A stretch of 64,000 nt of DNA from Desulfobacter curvatus DSM 3379. Its GTDB lineage: Bacteria > Desulfobacterota > Desulfobacteria > Desulfobacterales > Desulfobacteraceae. The notes under the pieces are model-generated. The model was not told the DNA's origin. It searched no databases and worked only from the letters and a program-made list of their open reading frames with translations. Both the position numbers and the translations under genes were made by a program. The stretch spans positions 33,139 to 97,138 of the forward strand of contig NZ_KB892913.1 of assembly GCF_000373985.1 (NCBI RefSeq). Direction: 5' to 3'. Position 1 is the stretch's first letter. The number at the start of each line of letters is the position of its first letter. Of this stretch, positions 1-9,641 are shown piece after piece.

Positions 1-114
1 ATTTTCAACCATTACCAAGTTAAGATTTGGCAGAAAAATATATCCCGGCATGATCAATCGTTCCAAAAATAGTAGAAATAAAAAAAATTTTGAAAGATCG
101 TCTTCGTTGGTGTA

Positions 115-143
115 AACTTTTATACATCGTAACTCGTTATAAT
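115..143 (+). promoter_or_regulatory. Possible sigma-70 promoter of the signalling operon
   Basis: A perfect TATAAT lies at 138-143, about 20 bases before the first possible start codon of the binding-protein gene. No good -35 hexamer is seen at the normal distance (AACTTT-like sequence at 115-120). The rest of 1-163 is AT-rich and I see no gene in it. Low confidence because only the -10 is convincing. Confidence 0.3.
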
Positions 144-163
144 TTATTTTTTTCTTAACATTT

Positions 164-1282
164 GTGGTGGATATGGACAATAAACCAATCCTTGGAATCG
201 GCTATTTGAATATTGACGACCATCTCATTCTCGGCGTCACGGAAAGAAAGACATTTAAAAAACGAAAAAATCGTATTCATCCGGGTAGCAGAGGGATGCT
301 TGCCCTGCTTCTGGCCGGTATACTTTTTTTTATCATTGCAGGGCATCCCATACCTGCGGCAGCAAAAAAGCAGATCACAATAGGCATCCTCATGGCCAAC
401 GACACCCGCCAAAACTCGGTAAACGGTTTTAAAGACGGCATGACATATTTTGCAAACACTTGTACTGAAAAATTCACGTATACTATTTTAAATGCCGACA
501 ATCAAAAGCACAAGCTGCCGACACTTGCCAACGAAATTATTGAGGCTAAGCCGAATATTGCCGTGGCTGCAGGGGGGATTGAAGCAGATGCCCTGTTAGT
601 CGCCACCAGGGGGACGGACATCCCCGTGGTGTTTCTTGCGGTCTCCTCATCCATTGACAGGGGGCTGTCCTCAAACATGACGGCTCCGGACAAAAATATC
701 ACCGGCATAGAGACGAATGACACCAATATTACAGCCAAGCGAATGTGGTTCATTAAACGGATTCTGCCCGGTGCCCGTAAAATATTCTGCTTTCATATGC
801 CCTCCAACGTCGCCTCTGTGGAATCCATCAAAATCGCCCGAAAAAAAGCAAAAGAACTCGGCCTGGAACTTGTCGTAAAAAAAGTGGAAACCGTTTATGA
901 TATCCGCAGCACAGCGCAGATGATCTTTCGGGAGAATGTGGATGTGATCCTTTTAAATCCGGTGGCCGTCATTGACGGAGCCCTCAAGGAGATCATCCTG
1001 CCAAGGGCCATGGAACAAAAAATTCCGGTATTCGGGTATGGCATGGCATACATAGAAAAAGGCGCCTTTGCCTCATATGCCGGTTCCAGGTATCTCAACG
1101 GAAAACAGGCTGCCCGGCTGGCACATAAAATTGTCCACGGTGAAAGCCCCAGGAACATTCCCATTGAAACACCTGAAAAATACGAATTCATTATTAATAC
1201 ATGGATGGTAAAAAAACTGGGGCTCACACTCCCGCCCAACATGTATAAAATGGCGGACAAAATCGTCGAGATTGAATTTTAA
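164..1282 (+). CDS. ABC-type periplasmic substrate-binding protein (PF04392-like)
   Basis: This is a predicted exported solute-binding protein of the ABC_sub_bind (TrpX/YtjA-like) type. A hydrophobic signal segment follows a basic stretch (KKRKNR), at about residues 45-67, and ends in an Ala-rich cleavage region. The rest is a two-lobe fold starting ITIGILMAND. No permease or ATPase gene is nearby. It sits only 15 bases ahead of a hybrid kinase with a periplasmic sensor domain, so a ligand-presenting role for that kinase is more likely than transport (inference). The start is uncertain: GTG 164, ATG 173 and ATG 296 are all in frame, none has a clear Shine-Dalgarno, and ATG 296 would give a normal-length signal peptide. 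Confidence 0.8.
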   Translation: MVDMDNKPILGIGYLNIDDHLILGVTERKTFKKRKNRIHPGSRGMLALLLAGILFFIIAGHPIPAAAKKQITIGILMANDTRQNSVNGFKDGMTYFANTCTEKFTYTILNADNQKHKLPTLANEIIEAKPNIAVAAGGIEADALLVATRGTDIPVVFLAVSSSIDRGLSSNMTAPDKNITGIETNDTNITAKRMWFIKRILPGARKIFCFHMPSNVASVESIKIARKKAKELGLELVVKKVETVYDIRSTAQMIFRENVDVILLNPVAVIDGALKEIILPRAMEQKIPVFGYGMAYIEKGAFASYAGSRYLNGKQAARLAHKIVHGESPRNIPIETPEKYEFIINTWMVKKLGLTLPPNMYKMADKIVEIEF

Positions 1283-1297
1283 AAAAAAGAGGCATCC

Positions 1298-4200
1298 ATG
1301 AAATGGTGGAATAAAATCAGTGTCAAAATAACCCTGGCCATTTTACTTATGGCTGTGGTGCCGTTGGGTGGATTCGGTATTATGTCCATTGCCAAAATCC
1401 GGTCTGCACTGTTGGCCTCCGTATCCCAGACCAATTTTGCAGCGGCAAAAAGGGCAGGCGCTACCATTGAAGCGGCTATTCATGATACCATCGTGGACAT
1501 TCGTATTATCATGGAAAATAACGGGTTTGAAGGCCAAAACCGGTATGATCGGGAATGGAGCCTCCAACTGATGCTCAAATCCTTTCCACAGCTCTCTTCA
1601 ATGATGGTCACGAATACTTCCGGAACGCCCTTATTAAAAGTTACAAAGGAAGACACTTATTCCCCTGGCGATATTGAAACCCGGCAGGAAATTAAGACGG
1701 CCTTTGACACGTTAAATACCAAACAACGGCTCCGACCCATTTCAAGGACCAGCCACGGTTTTTTGATTCTTCCGGTTGATCTGTTTTTTGTCGACCCACA
1801 GGTCCGAGAAAACAGCTTTGCTTTGACCCTGGAAATCAATATGAACCGACTGCTCGAAAACGTATCGGACCAACATATTCTCAACGCCGGATACCTGTAT
1901 GTTCTGGATAAAAAGGGAGAAATCGTCCTTTATCCGGATAAAAGTGTCGCCCTTGCCCGGGAAAAGGCGATGTATAACCCCCTTGCCGACTTATTTGTAC
2001 AAGGCAAAAAGGTGCCCATAACGCTCGCTCGCCACATGAACCGGGATAACACGCCGGTGGTATCCAATGCCTTTGTCACAGCTCAACCGCGCCTTTTGGT
2101 GGTGGTGGAACAGACAGCCGCTAAGGCCATGGCCTCGGCCAATTTGATTTTAAAATGGCAGGTAATGGCTATAACGGCGGTTGTGCTGGTGTCAGCCTTG
2201 CTTTCCTTATACTTTGTATTGAGACTGAGCCGGCCGATCAATAAACTTGAGAACGGTGTCGCATTGATCTCAAAGGGTAATTTTGATGTCTCCATCCCCA
2301 TTGGTTCCCCGGATGAAATCGGAAATGTGACAAAGGCGTTCAATGAAATGGCAGCCAGCCTCAAACAGGCAAAAAAAAAGGACTTGGACTTATTATGGAT
2401 TGAACAGGGAATTTCCAGGCTTGAAGCAATTTTAAGGGAAGAGCAGGTATTTGAACGCTCGTGCGGGGAGTTGATCAATTTTTTGTGCGGGCATGTTCGG
2501 TCCCATATCGGCCTGTTGTACATCCGTACCCATGAAAATCGTTTTAAACCGGTCGCCGGTTTTGCCGTTTCCCCCGGCCAGGGTGGGCAGGCCCAGTTTG
2601 GATTTGGAGAGGGGCTCACCGGACAATGTGCAACTGAAAAAAAAATCAGGTATATGGAAAACTTGCCCCATGCTTTTTTTACTGTCTGTTCGGGCTTAGG
2701 TGAAATGCCGCCCAGGCAGTTGGCCATCATTCCTCTGATATTTAATGACGAGGTGGAAGGCATCCTGGAACTGGGGACCTTAAACACCTTCACGAACATT
2801 GACAAACAATTCTTAAAGGAAGCGGCTGGCCGTATCGGGGTCGCGCTGAACGCGGCACGTTCCAGACAGGAACAAAACAGGCTGCTGGAAGAGACAAAAA
2901 CCCAGAAACAAATCCTGGAAAAACAGCAGGAAGAACTCCGAGCGGCCAACGAAGAGCTGGAAGAACAGACCCAGCAGCTGACAGCATCCGAAGACCAGCT
3001 TAGAAAGCAGCAGGAGGAGCTGCAGGCCTCCAATGAGGAGCTCGAAGAAAAGACACAGTTCCTTGAACGCAACCGAATTCAGATAGAAGAAAAAAACCGG
3101 GCGCTGGAACAGATGAAGGCTGAGCTGACCAAAAAAGCAGAGGACCTGGCCCTGTCCAGCAAATATAAATCCGAGTTCCTGGCCAATATGTCCCATGAAC
3201 TGCGGACACCACTCAACAGCCTGCTGCTGCTGGCAAAAATATTGTCGGAAAACAAAGAAAGCAACCTCACCCAGGACCAGGTTGAGTCGGCACAGGTGAT
3301 CTTTTCTTCCGGTTCGGATCTGCTCAACATGATCAATGAGATCCTTGACCTGTCCAAAATTGAAGCCGGAAAGATGACCCTGAATTTTTGTGAAATCAAG
3401 ATATCCGAACTTGCCCGGAATCTTGAAACCACCTTCGCCCATCTGGCCAGGGAAAAGAACCTGGAACTGGATGTCCGTGTTGATCCCGATTGCCTGTCAT
3501 CAATTTCCAGTGATTTTGAACGGGTCAGGCAGGTGTTGAAAAACCTGATGGCCAATGCTGTTAAATTCACATCCCAAGGCGGCATTTACCTCACCTTTTA
3601 CAGGCCCGAAAATGATGTGGTCTACCAGAGCCGGGGCCTGACCGGAAACAACATTCTGGCCGTGTCGGTCAGGGATACGGGTATCGGCATTGCCCCAAAT
3701 AAGCAGGCGTTGATATTTGAAGCGTTCCAGCAGTCAGACGGCGGAATATCCCGAAAGTACGGCGGTACGGGACTGGGACTGTCCATATGCAGGGAACTGT
3801 CAAAACTATTGGGTGGTGAAATTCATCTGCAAAGCGATGAAGGGAAAGGGTCCACGTTTACCTTGTACCTGCCGGCCGGACTTGATCGGAAAAAACAAAC
3901 TATTGAAAAAAAGACGCAGACTGCTCATCAGTTATCCGCCCCCCTTTTCCTCACTAAGAAGGCGGAGACACTGCCGGATATCCCGGATGAGTCCCGGGTA
4001 CATCTGCCCGATGACCGGGATGAAATCACGCCTGACAGCAAAAGCGTTCTCATCATAGAAGATGACATCAATTTCGGTAAAACATTAATGGATTTCTGTG
4101 CCAAACGCGGATTTTTATGTCTATATTCAACGACGGGAGAAAACGGAATATCTCTGGCCCGCCAATACATTCCCAAAGCGGTTATCCTGGATATCACACT

Positions 4201-5209
4201 GCCGGGCATGGACGGTTGGGCGGTTTTTCACAGCTTAAAAGAAAACGCCGCCACCCGGCATATCCCGGTTCATTTCATGTCGGTTGAAGAACCCGTATTT
4301 AACGTACTCAACCAAGGGGCCACGGGGTTCCTGACCAAACCGGTATCCCCCAAAAGTCTGGAAACGGCCCTGGACAGGATTGAAGCGGTGATCACCAAAA
4401 AGGTAAAATACCTGCTGATTGTGGAGGATGATGTCACCCAGCAAAAAAGTATCAAACGGCTTTTAACCGGGCGGGACATTGCCATTGATAACGCCCCATC
4501 CGGCAAAAAGGCCCTGGAAGCCGTTAAATCAAAGAGTTATGATTGCATCATTCTGGATCTCGGCCTGCCGGATATGACCGGATTTGAACTGCTTGAATTC
4601 CTGACAAACGATCAGGAAATCGCTCTTCCGCCCATCATCGTCTATACCGGCCGAGACCTCTCCTTTGAAGAGGAGGGCATCCTCAGGCGGTATTCGGAAT
4701 CCATTATCATAAAGGGGGTAAAATCCGAGGAACGGCTCTTGGATGAGACATCTTTGTTTCTGCACCGCATGATAAAGGATCTGCCGGCGGATAAAAAACA
4801 GATCATCACGGATATCCATAACAGCGACCAGATGTTTGACGGCAGAACCATACTTATCGTGGACGATGACATGCGCAACGTGTTTGCACTGGCCAAGGTG
4901 CTTGCCGAACGGAAAATGACTGTATTAAAGGCGGAAAACGGACAGAAGGCCCTTGAGATGATTAAAAACAATTCCAAAATTGATTTGGTGCTCATGGACA
5001 TCATGATGCCGGTCATGAATGGGTATGAAGCCATAAAAAAAATCCGAAAAGATACAAAATTCGCCCACCTGCCCATCATTGCCCTGACGGCTAAGGCCAT
5101 GAAGCAGGACAAAAGAAACTGCATTGAGGCAGGCGCCAACGACTACCTGACCAAGCCCGTGGACATTGACCGCCTCTTGTCCATGATGCGGGTCTGGTTA
5201 TATGAGTAA
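1298..5209 (+). CDS. Hybrid sensor histidine kinase with three receiver domains
   Basis: A 1303-residue membrane sensor kinase. Residues about 10-32 and 285-310 are membrane segments flanking a periplasmic Cache-like region. They are followed by HAMP (about 311-365), GAF (about 390-530) and a long Gln/Glu-rich coiled coil to about 630. Next come HisKA with the phospho-acceptor His633 in SHELRTP, HATPase_c (N box Asn753, G boxes DTGIGIA and GGTGLGL), and three receivers with acceptor aspartates Asp965, Asp1087 and Asp1234. REC1 and REC2 are separated by only a short linker. The last receiver is the most canonical (ending LTKPVD). It is the second gene of a tightly packed + strand operon and is followed 15 bases later by cheR. 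The three receivers imply a multi-step relay, but which one passes phosphate on cannot be read from sequence. Confidence 0.93.
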   Translation: MKWWNKISVKITLAILLMAVVPLGGFGIMSIAKIRSALLASVSQTNFAAAKRAGATIEAAIHDTIVDIRIIMENNGFEGQNRYDREWSLQLMLKSFPQLSSMMVTNTSGTPLLKVTKEDTYSPGDIETRQEIKTAFDTLNTKQRLRPISRTSHGFLILPVDLFFVDPQVRENSFALTLEINMNRLLENVSDQHILNAGYLYVLDKKGEIVLYPDKSVALAREKAMYNPLADLFVQGKKVPITLARHMNRDNTPVVSNAFVTAQPRLLVVVEQTAAKAMASANLILKWQVMAITAVVLVSALLSLYFVLRLSRPINKLENGVALISKGNFDVSIPIGSPDEIGNVTKAFNEMAASLKQAKKKDLDLLWIEQGISRLEAILREEQVFERSCGELINFLCGHVRSHIGLLYIRTHENRFKPVAGFAVSPGQGGQAQFGFGEGLTGQCATEKKIRYMENLPHAFFTVCSGLGEMPPRQLAIIPLIFNDEVEGILELGTLNTFTNIDKQFLKEAAGRIGVALNAARSRQEQNRLLEETKTQKQILEKQQEELRAANEELEEQTQQLTASEDQLRKQQEELQASNEELEEKTQFLERNRIQIEEKNRALEQMKAELTKKAEDLALSSKYKSEFLANMSHELRTPLNSLLLLAKILSENKESNLTQDQVESAQVIFSSGSDLLNMINEILDLSKIEAGKMTLNFCEIKISELARNLETTFAHLAREKNLELDVRVDPDCLSSISSDFERVRQVLKNLMANAVKFTSQGGIYLTFYRPENDVVYQSRGLTGNNILAVSVRDTGIGIAPNKQALIFEAFQQSDGGISRKYGGTGLGLSICRELSKLLGGEIHLQSDEGKGSTFTLYLPAGLDRKKQTIEKKTQTAHQLSAPLFLTKKAETLPDIPDESRVHLPDDRDEITPDSKSVLIIEDDINFGKTLMDFCAKRGFLCLYSTTGENGISLARQYIPKAVILDITLPGMDGWAVFHSLKENAATRHIPVHFMSVEEPVFNVLNQGATGFLTKPVSPKSLETALDRIEAVITKKVKYLLIVEDDVTQQKSIKRLLTGRDIAIDNAPSGKKALEAVKSKSYDCIILDLGLPDMTGFELLEFLTNDQEIALPPIIVYTGRDLSFEEEGILRRYSESIIIKGVKSEERLLDETSLFLHRMIKDLPADKKQIITDIHNSDQMFDGRTILIVDDDMRNVFALAKVLAERKMTVLKAENGQKALEMIKNNSKIDLVLMDIMMPVMNGYEAIKKIRKDTKFAHLPIIALTAKAMKQDKRNCIEAGANDYLTKPVDIDRLLSMMRVWLYE

Positions 5210-5224
5210 AAGGCAATTTAATCC

Positions 5225-6064
5225 ATGGAAACAACCGAACTTGAAAAACTTGAGGTCAACCTGCTCCTTGAGGCCATTTTTCAACGGTATGGACACGACT
5301 TCCGCCAGTATGCCAGGGCGTCTGTTCACCGGCGGATTCACAATATCCAAACCCAGGCCGGTTTGGGTACCGTTTCTGAATTGATCCCCAGAATACTGCA
5401 CGACCCTTCATTTTTTGAACAGATGCTGCGGGAATTGTCCATTACAGTCACGACAATGTTCAGGAATCCCGGCCTGTTTCTTTTTTTAAGACATAAGGTA
5501 CTGCCGTACCTGAGAAGCTATCCGTCCCTGAAAATATGGCATGCCGGTTGTGCCACCGGACAGGAAGCCTATTCCCTTGCCATTCTGCTTAAGGAGGAAA
5601 ATCTGGCAAAACGCACCGTTATTTATGCCACCGATTTCAACGACACAGCGTTGGATACTGCCAAGAAAGGGATTTATGATATTAAGGATGTCAAAGATTA
5701 CACAAAAAATTACCAGGCAGCCGGCGGCAGCAGGTCTTTTTCAGAATATTATCATGCTGAATACGGCGCCATGAAACTGCGGCAGTGCTTAAAAGATTCC
5801 ATAACCTTTGCCAACCACAACCTGGCCATCGACGGCGTATTCAGCGAAACACAGCTGATTATGTGCCGAAACGTATTGATTTACTTTGATGAAAAGCTTC
5901 AAAACCGGGTTTTTAACATATTTTACGAAAGCCTGGCGGAAAATGGCTTTTTATGTCTGGGACGCCGGGAATCGATCATTTGTTCGAACATCAGGAACAA
6001 ATTTGTGGTCCTGGACGAGAAACACAAGGTATTCCAAAAGAAAACAGGGAGACAGCATGTTTGA
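5225..6064 (+). CDS. cheR: CheR-type protein-glutamate O-methyltransferase
   Basis: SAM-dependent methyltransferase of 279 residues. The N-terminal helical CheR domain is about residues 1-75. The catalytic Rossmann domain has the SAM-binding motif HAGCATGQEAYSL and the CheR signature MCRNVLIYF. No chemoreceptor, CheA or CheW gene is adjacent; the neighbours are hybrid kinases and the methylesterase that overlaps its 3' end by 8 bases. CheR/CheB pairs beside hybrid kinases are known, and a role in tuning a kinase rather than flagellar taxis is plausible (inference). The ATG lies 15 bases after the previous stop; the Shine-Dalgarno is weak (AAAAGG, rather distant). Confidence 0.92.
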   Translation: METTELEKLEVNLLLEAIFQRYGHDFRQYARASVHRRIHNIQTQAGLGTVSELIPRILHDPSFFEQMLRELSITVTTMFRNPGLFLFLRHKVLPYLRSYPSLKIWHAGCATGQEAYSLAILLKEENLAKRTVIYATDFNDTALDTAKKGIYDIKDVKDYTKNYQAAGGSRSFSEYYHAEYGAMKLRQCLKDSITFANHNLAIDGVFSETQLIMCRNVLIYFDEKLQNRVFNIFYESLAENGFLCLGRRESIICSNIRNKFVVLDEKHKVFQKKTGRQHV

Positions 6065-6605
6065 AGCCGTTGTCATTGGCGGATCTGCTGGGTCGATAGA
6101 AGTGCTCATATCTTTGCTGGGCAATCTGCCGCCGGATTATCCCCTGCCCATTGTCGTCGCCATCCACCTGCATCCTTCGGATCAGGGGGATCTGGCCAGG
6201 CAGATGGACAGCCGGACATCCATTCGGGTAAAAGAGGCCCGGGAAAAACATCCCATTAAACCGAGTAGCGTTTATATAGCTCCGGCGGATTACCACCTTT
6301 TGGTGGAACATGATAAAACCTTTGCTCTGACGGTGGATGATCGGGTAAACTATGCCCGTCCCTCCATTGATGTTCTGTTTGAGTCCGCGGCCTTTGTTTA
6401 TGGGGAGCATCTGGCCGGAATCCTGCTGAGCGGGGCGAATAATGACGGCGCTCTGGGCCTTGCTGCTATAAAGCGATCCGGCGGCCTTACCGTTGTCCAG
6501 GCACCGGACACAGCCCAATGTCCGGCCATGCCCCAGGCAGCCATTAATATCGGATGTGTGGATCGGTTCCTGGAACCTGCGACTCTGCTTGACATTTTGA
6601 GGTGA
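6057..6605 (+). CDS. cheB: CheB methylesterase domain protein without receiver
   Basis: A 182-residue protein consisting only of the CheB catalytic domain. The catalytic triad is visible: Ser10 in GGSAGS, His37 in VAIHLHP and Asp130 in SGANNDGALGL. Normal CheB has an N-terminal receiver that gates activity, and it is absent here. Control would have to come from another protein, for example one of the many receivers encoded around it. ATG 6057 is chosen because AGGGAGACAGC precedes it and the domain begins there; it overlaps the cheR stop by 8 bases, suggesting translational coupling. Confidence 0.9.
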   Translation: MFEAVVIGGSAGSIEVLISLLGNLPPDYPLPIVVAIHLHPSDQGDLARQMDSRTSIRVKEAREKHPIKPSSVYIAPADYHLLVEHDKTFALTVDDRVNYARPSIDVLFESAAFVYGEHLAGILLSGANNDGALGLAAIKRSGGLTVVQAPDTAQCPAMPQAAINIGCVDRFLEPATLLDILR

Positions 6606-6609
6606 TGGT

Positions 6610-8631
6610 ATGGAAATAAAACAAAAAATCTTAATTGTCGATGATAGGCCGGAGAATATCTTCAGCTTAAAAAGAGTGCTGGCAGGGATTGATACTGAAA
6701 TCATAGAGGCCCTGACCGGCAACGACGCCCTGATCGCCAGTCTGCACCATGAATTTGCCCTGGCCATCCTGGATGTGCAGATGCCTGAAATGGACGGGTA
6801 CGAACTGGCTGAACTCCTGCGTTCCGAAGAGAAAACCAGCAGTATTCCCATCATTTTTATGTCCGCCGTCTATTCAAGCGATTACCATGTATTTAAAGGA
6901 TACGAAGCAGGTGCTGTGGATTTCCTGGTCAAACCTTTTGAAACCAGAATCCTGTTAAGCAAAGTCAATATTTTCCTTGAGCTGGACAGACAAAAAAGCG
7001 AGCTGGCCGCATCAAAGGAAACGCTGGAAAAAAAAGTCGCAGAGCGAACCCATGAATTAATGGCCAAAAACAGGGAACTGCAGGCAGAGATAGAGCGGCG
7101 GAAAAAGGCCGAACAAAGCGTTCGAAAGGCACAAAAGCAATGGGAGGAAATCTTTGAGGCCATTGGCCATATGGCAGTGGTGATTGATGACAATCATACG
7201 ATTATCGCGGCAAACCGTTCCGCTGTCAAACAAATCGGAATGCCTAAAAAGGCGCTTATCGGGGCGAAATGTCATGATATTTTCCATGGATCAAAGAACC
7301 CTATTCCGGATTGCCCTATTAAAAAACACAAAAAAGGGCGCTTGTCCCCGTCTGAAATGATAATAGAGATTTTTGATAAAACCTATATCCGCAGTACCAC
7401 GCCAGTGTTTGAAGGCAATGACAATTATACGAAATTCATTGCGATATTCACGGACATCACCCGCCGCAAGGTGCTTGAAAAAGAGTTGCTCCAGGCCCAT
7501 AAAATGGAGGCCATCGGCACCCTGGCAGGGGGAATTGCCCATGACTTCAACAATATCCTGTCTGCCCTTATCGGTTTTTCACAGTTGGCACTGAAAAATG
7601 CAGAAAAAGACTCTTTGATGGAAGATGACCTGACAGAAATTTTAAACTGCGGGCTGAGAGCCAAAGAACTGGTCCGGCAGATTTTAACCTTTGCCAGGCA
7701 ATCTGATGAAAAATACTCGTATATTCACCTGGATTACATTGTTAAAGAGGTGGCCAAGTTTATCCGTTCCACCATTCCCTCCTCAATTGACCTTAAAACA
7801 GAGGTACAAAGTGCGTCCCTTGTATTTGCCAATCCCACCCAGATTCACCAGGTACTGATGAACCTTTGCACCAATTCGGCCCATGCCATGAAAAACGATG
7901 GCGGCATTTTAAAAATAAGCCTAACGGACGAACGAATAGATAAAAAAGATACAAATTCAACCCAGAATCCTGAACCGGGTAATTATGTCAAGCTCGAAGT
8001 ATCAGACACCGGTACCGGCATTGCCCTGCATGTGATGGAAAAAATGTTTGAACCCTATTTTACCACCAAAGCCCAGGGAGAAGGAACGGGCATGGGCTTA
8101 GCCATGGTTCAGGGAATTGTCAAGGATATCGGCGGCACAATCAAGGTAAAAACCGCTTTGGGCCAGGGCACGATTTTTACCATCTTCATACCCATTGCAG
8201 ACAGCGAAGAAATTGATCCGTACACAGAAGAAGCCATTTATCCGAGTGAGGGTTCCGAAATGATCCTTCTGGTAGATGATGAGCCCGCCATCACGAAAGT
8301 CGGAAAACGAATGCTGGAAAAGGCGGGCTATGACGTCATTATCGCCAATACACCCTGTGACGCCCTTGATCTGTTTAAAGAAAAGCCCGCAATATTCGAT
8401 CTTGTTATGACGGATCTGACAATGCCCGGGATGAACGGTGATAAACTGACGGAAAAGATATTGGAAATCAGGCCGGATATTCCGGTGGTGCTCTGCAGCG
8501 GATATCAAAATAAGCATGTGATGGACGCAGAAATGAAACATCTATGGCATGCCTTTGTGCAAAAACCCATTAAACAGGAGATTTTCATCAATACCATCAG
8601 AAAGGTGCTTGATGAAAACACAAAGGGGTAG
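6610..8631 (+). CDS. Hybrid kinase REC-PAS-HisKA-HATPase-REC, soluble
   Basis: A 673-residue cytoplasmic protein without membrane segments. An N-terminal receiver (acceptor Asp55) is followed by a coiled coil (about 130-180) and a PAS domain (about 185-300). Next come HisKA with His311 in GIAHDFNNIL, HATPase_c (DTGTGIA, GTGMGLA) and a C-terminal receiver (Asp602). The N-terminal receiver probably accepts phosphate from the upstream hybrid kinase, placing this protein mid-relay (inference). The start ATG follows TGATGGT, 4 bases after the cheB stop. A Cys-bearing stretch in the PAS domain (KCHDIFHGSK.. DCPI) resembles PAS domains with cysteine loops, but I cannot assign a cofactor. Confidence 0.92.
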   Translation: MEIKQKILIVDDRPENIFSLKRVLAGIDTEIIEALTGNDALIASLHHEFALAILDVQMPEMDGYELAELLRSEEKTSSIPIIFMSAVYSSDYHVFKGYEAGAVDFLVKPFETRILLSKVNIFLELDRQKSELAASKETLEKKVAERTHELMAKNRELQAEIERRKKAEQSVRKAQKQWEEIFEAIGHMAVVIDDNHTIIAANRSAVKQIGMPKKALIGAKCHDIFHGSKNPIPDCPIKKHKKGRLSPSEMIIEIFDKTYIRSTTPVFEGNDNYTKFIAIFTDITRRKVLEKELLQAHKMEAIGTLAGGIAHDFNNILSALIGFSQLALKNAEKDSLMEDDLTEILNCGLRAKELVRQILTFARQSDEKYSYIHLDYIVKEVAKFIRSTIPSSIDLKTEVQSASLVFANPTQIHQVLMNLCTNSAHAMKNDGGILKISLTDERIDKKDTNSTQNPEPGNYVKLEVSDTGTGIALHVMEKMFEPYFTTKAQGEGTGMGLAMVQGIVKDIGGTIKVKTALGQGTIFTIFIPIADSEEIDPYTEEAIYPSEGSEMILLVDDEPAITKVGKRMLEKAGYDVIIANTPCDALDLFKEKPAIFDLVMTDLTMPGMNGDKLTEKILEIRPDIPVVLCSGYQNKHVMDAEMKHLWHAFVQKPIKQEIFINTIRKVLDENTKG

Positions 8632-8635
8632 CACC

Positions 8636-9637
8636 ATGACAGAAAACAAAAACAGATCAGAGGAAAAAATAAGCGTTCTGGTGGTGGATGATGAAAAAAG
8701 TATCCTGAAGCTGGCACAACGTCTGGTTCTGCAGGAAGGGTATAACTGCCTGGTTGCGTCAAACGGACTTGAGGCGATCTCAGTGATGGAAGAAACGGTG
8801 GTGGATGTGGTGATAACCGATCTGGCCATGCCTAAAATGGGCGGCATTGAGCTGACAAAACAGATCAAAGAAAACTACTCGGCAGATGTTATTATGATGA
8901 CCGGGTACTTTAGAGACTTGTCCTACGAAAATGCCGTCACACAGGGGGCCAAAGATTTTATTCAAAAACCGTTCAGCACTAAAGAATTTCAAATCCGGCT
9001 TAACCGGGTGATCAAGGAGCGTGAGACCAATCAGGAACTCAAACAAAGCCTGAAGCGGATGAACGAAATTGTAGACGGGGTGATAAACAGTCTGTCTTCA
9101 ACGGTGGATGCAAGAGACCCGTATACGGCCGGCCATCAGAAACGGGTGGCACAGCTTGCGATTGAGATCGCCAAATCCATGGGACTTGGGGAAACCAAGG
9201 TCTCCAGTATCCGCATGGCCGGGATTCTACATGATTTAGGGAAAATTGCCATCCCGGCCGAAATCCTGTCAAAACCCAGCACGCTGTCGGACATCGAATT
9301 CAGCCTGATAAAAACCCACCCCCAGGTGGGGTATGACATTCTTAAAAATATCAATTTTCCCACGCCCGTTGCCCGGATTGTTTATCAGCACCATGAACGC
9401 CTGGACGGTTCAGGCTATCCTTTGGGACTTTCAGGAGATGATATTCTGCCCGAAACAAAGATATTAACAGTGGCGGATGTGGTTGAGGCCATGTCTTCAC
9501 ACAGGCCCTACCGGCCGGGACTCGGCATGGAAAAAGCATTGGCGGAGATCCAAGACAAACAAGGCAGGTTTTATGATCCGGATGTTGTGGATGCCTGCCT
9601 TAAAACAATGGCTGAAAACTTTAAATTTGACGGGTGA
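8636..9637 (+). CDS. Response regulator with HD-GYP phosphodiesterase domain
   Basis: A 333-residue RpfG-like regulator: receiver (acceptor Asp62) joined by a helix to an HD-GYP domain with HDLGK and HHERLDGSGYP. HD-GYP proteins hydrolyse cyclic di-GMP, so this is a likely output of the operon's relay. All visible metal-binding and GYP residues are present. ATG 8636 is chosen over upstream in-frame ATGs because AAAGGGG sits 7 bases before it and the receiver starts shortly after. It begins 4 bases after the preceding stop. Confidence 0.92.
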   Translation: MTENKNRSEEKISVLVVDDEKSILKLAQRLVLQEGYNCLVASNGLEAISVMEETVVDVVITDLAMPKMGGIELTKQIKENYSADVIMMTGYFRDLSYENAVTQGAKDFIQKPFSTKEFQIRLNRVIKERETNQELKQSLKRMNEIVDGVINSLSSTVDARDPYTAGHQKRVAQLAIEIAKSMGLGETKVSSIRMAGILHDLGKIAIPAEILSKPSTLSDIEFSLIKTHPQVGYDILKNINFPTPVARIVYQHHERLDGSGYPLGLSGDDILPETKILTVADVVEAMSSHRPYRPGLGMEKALAEIQDKQGRFYDPDVVDACLKTMAENFKFDG

Positions 9638-9641
9638 TCCA

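Noticed and set aside
2083..3072. Long open frame opposite the hybrid kinase coiled coil
   Set aside because: Ser/Cys-rich shadow of the Glu/Gln-rich coiled coil; no family features.
6057..6605. CheB as a truncated pseudogene
   Set aside because: The catalytic triad is complete and the gene has its own Shine-Dalgarno; only the receiver is absent.
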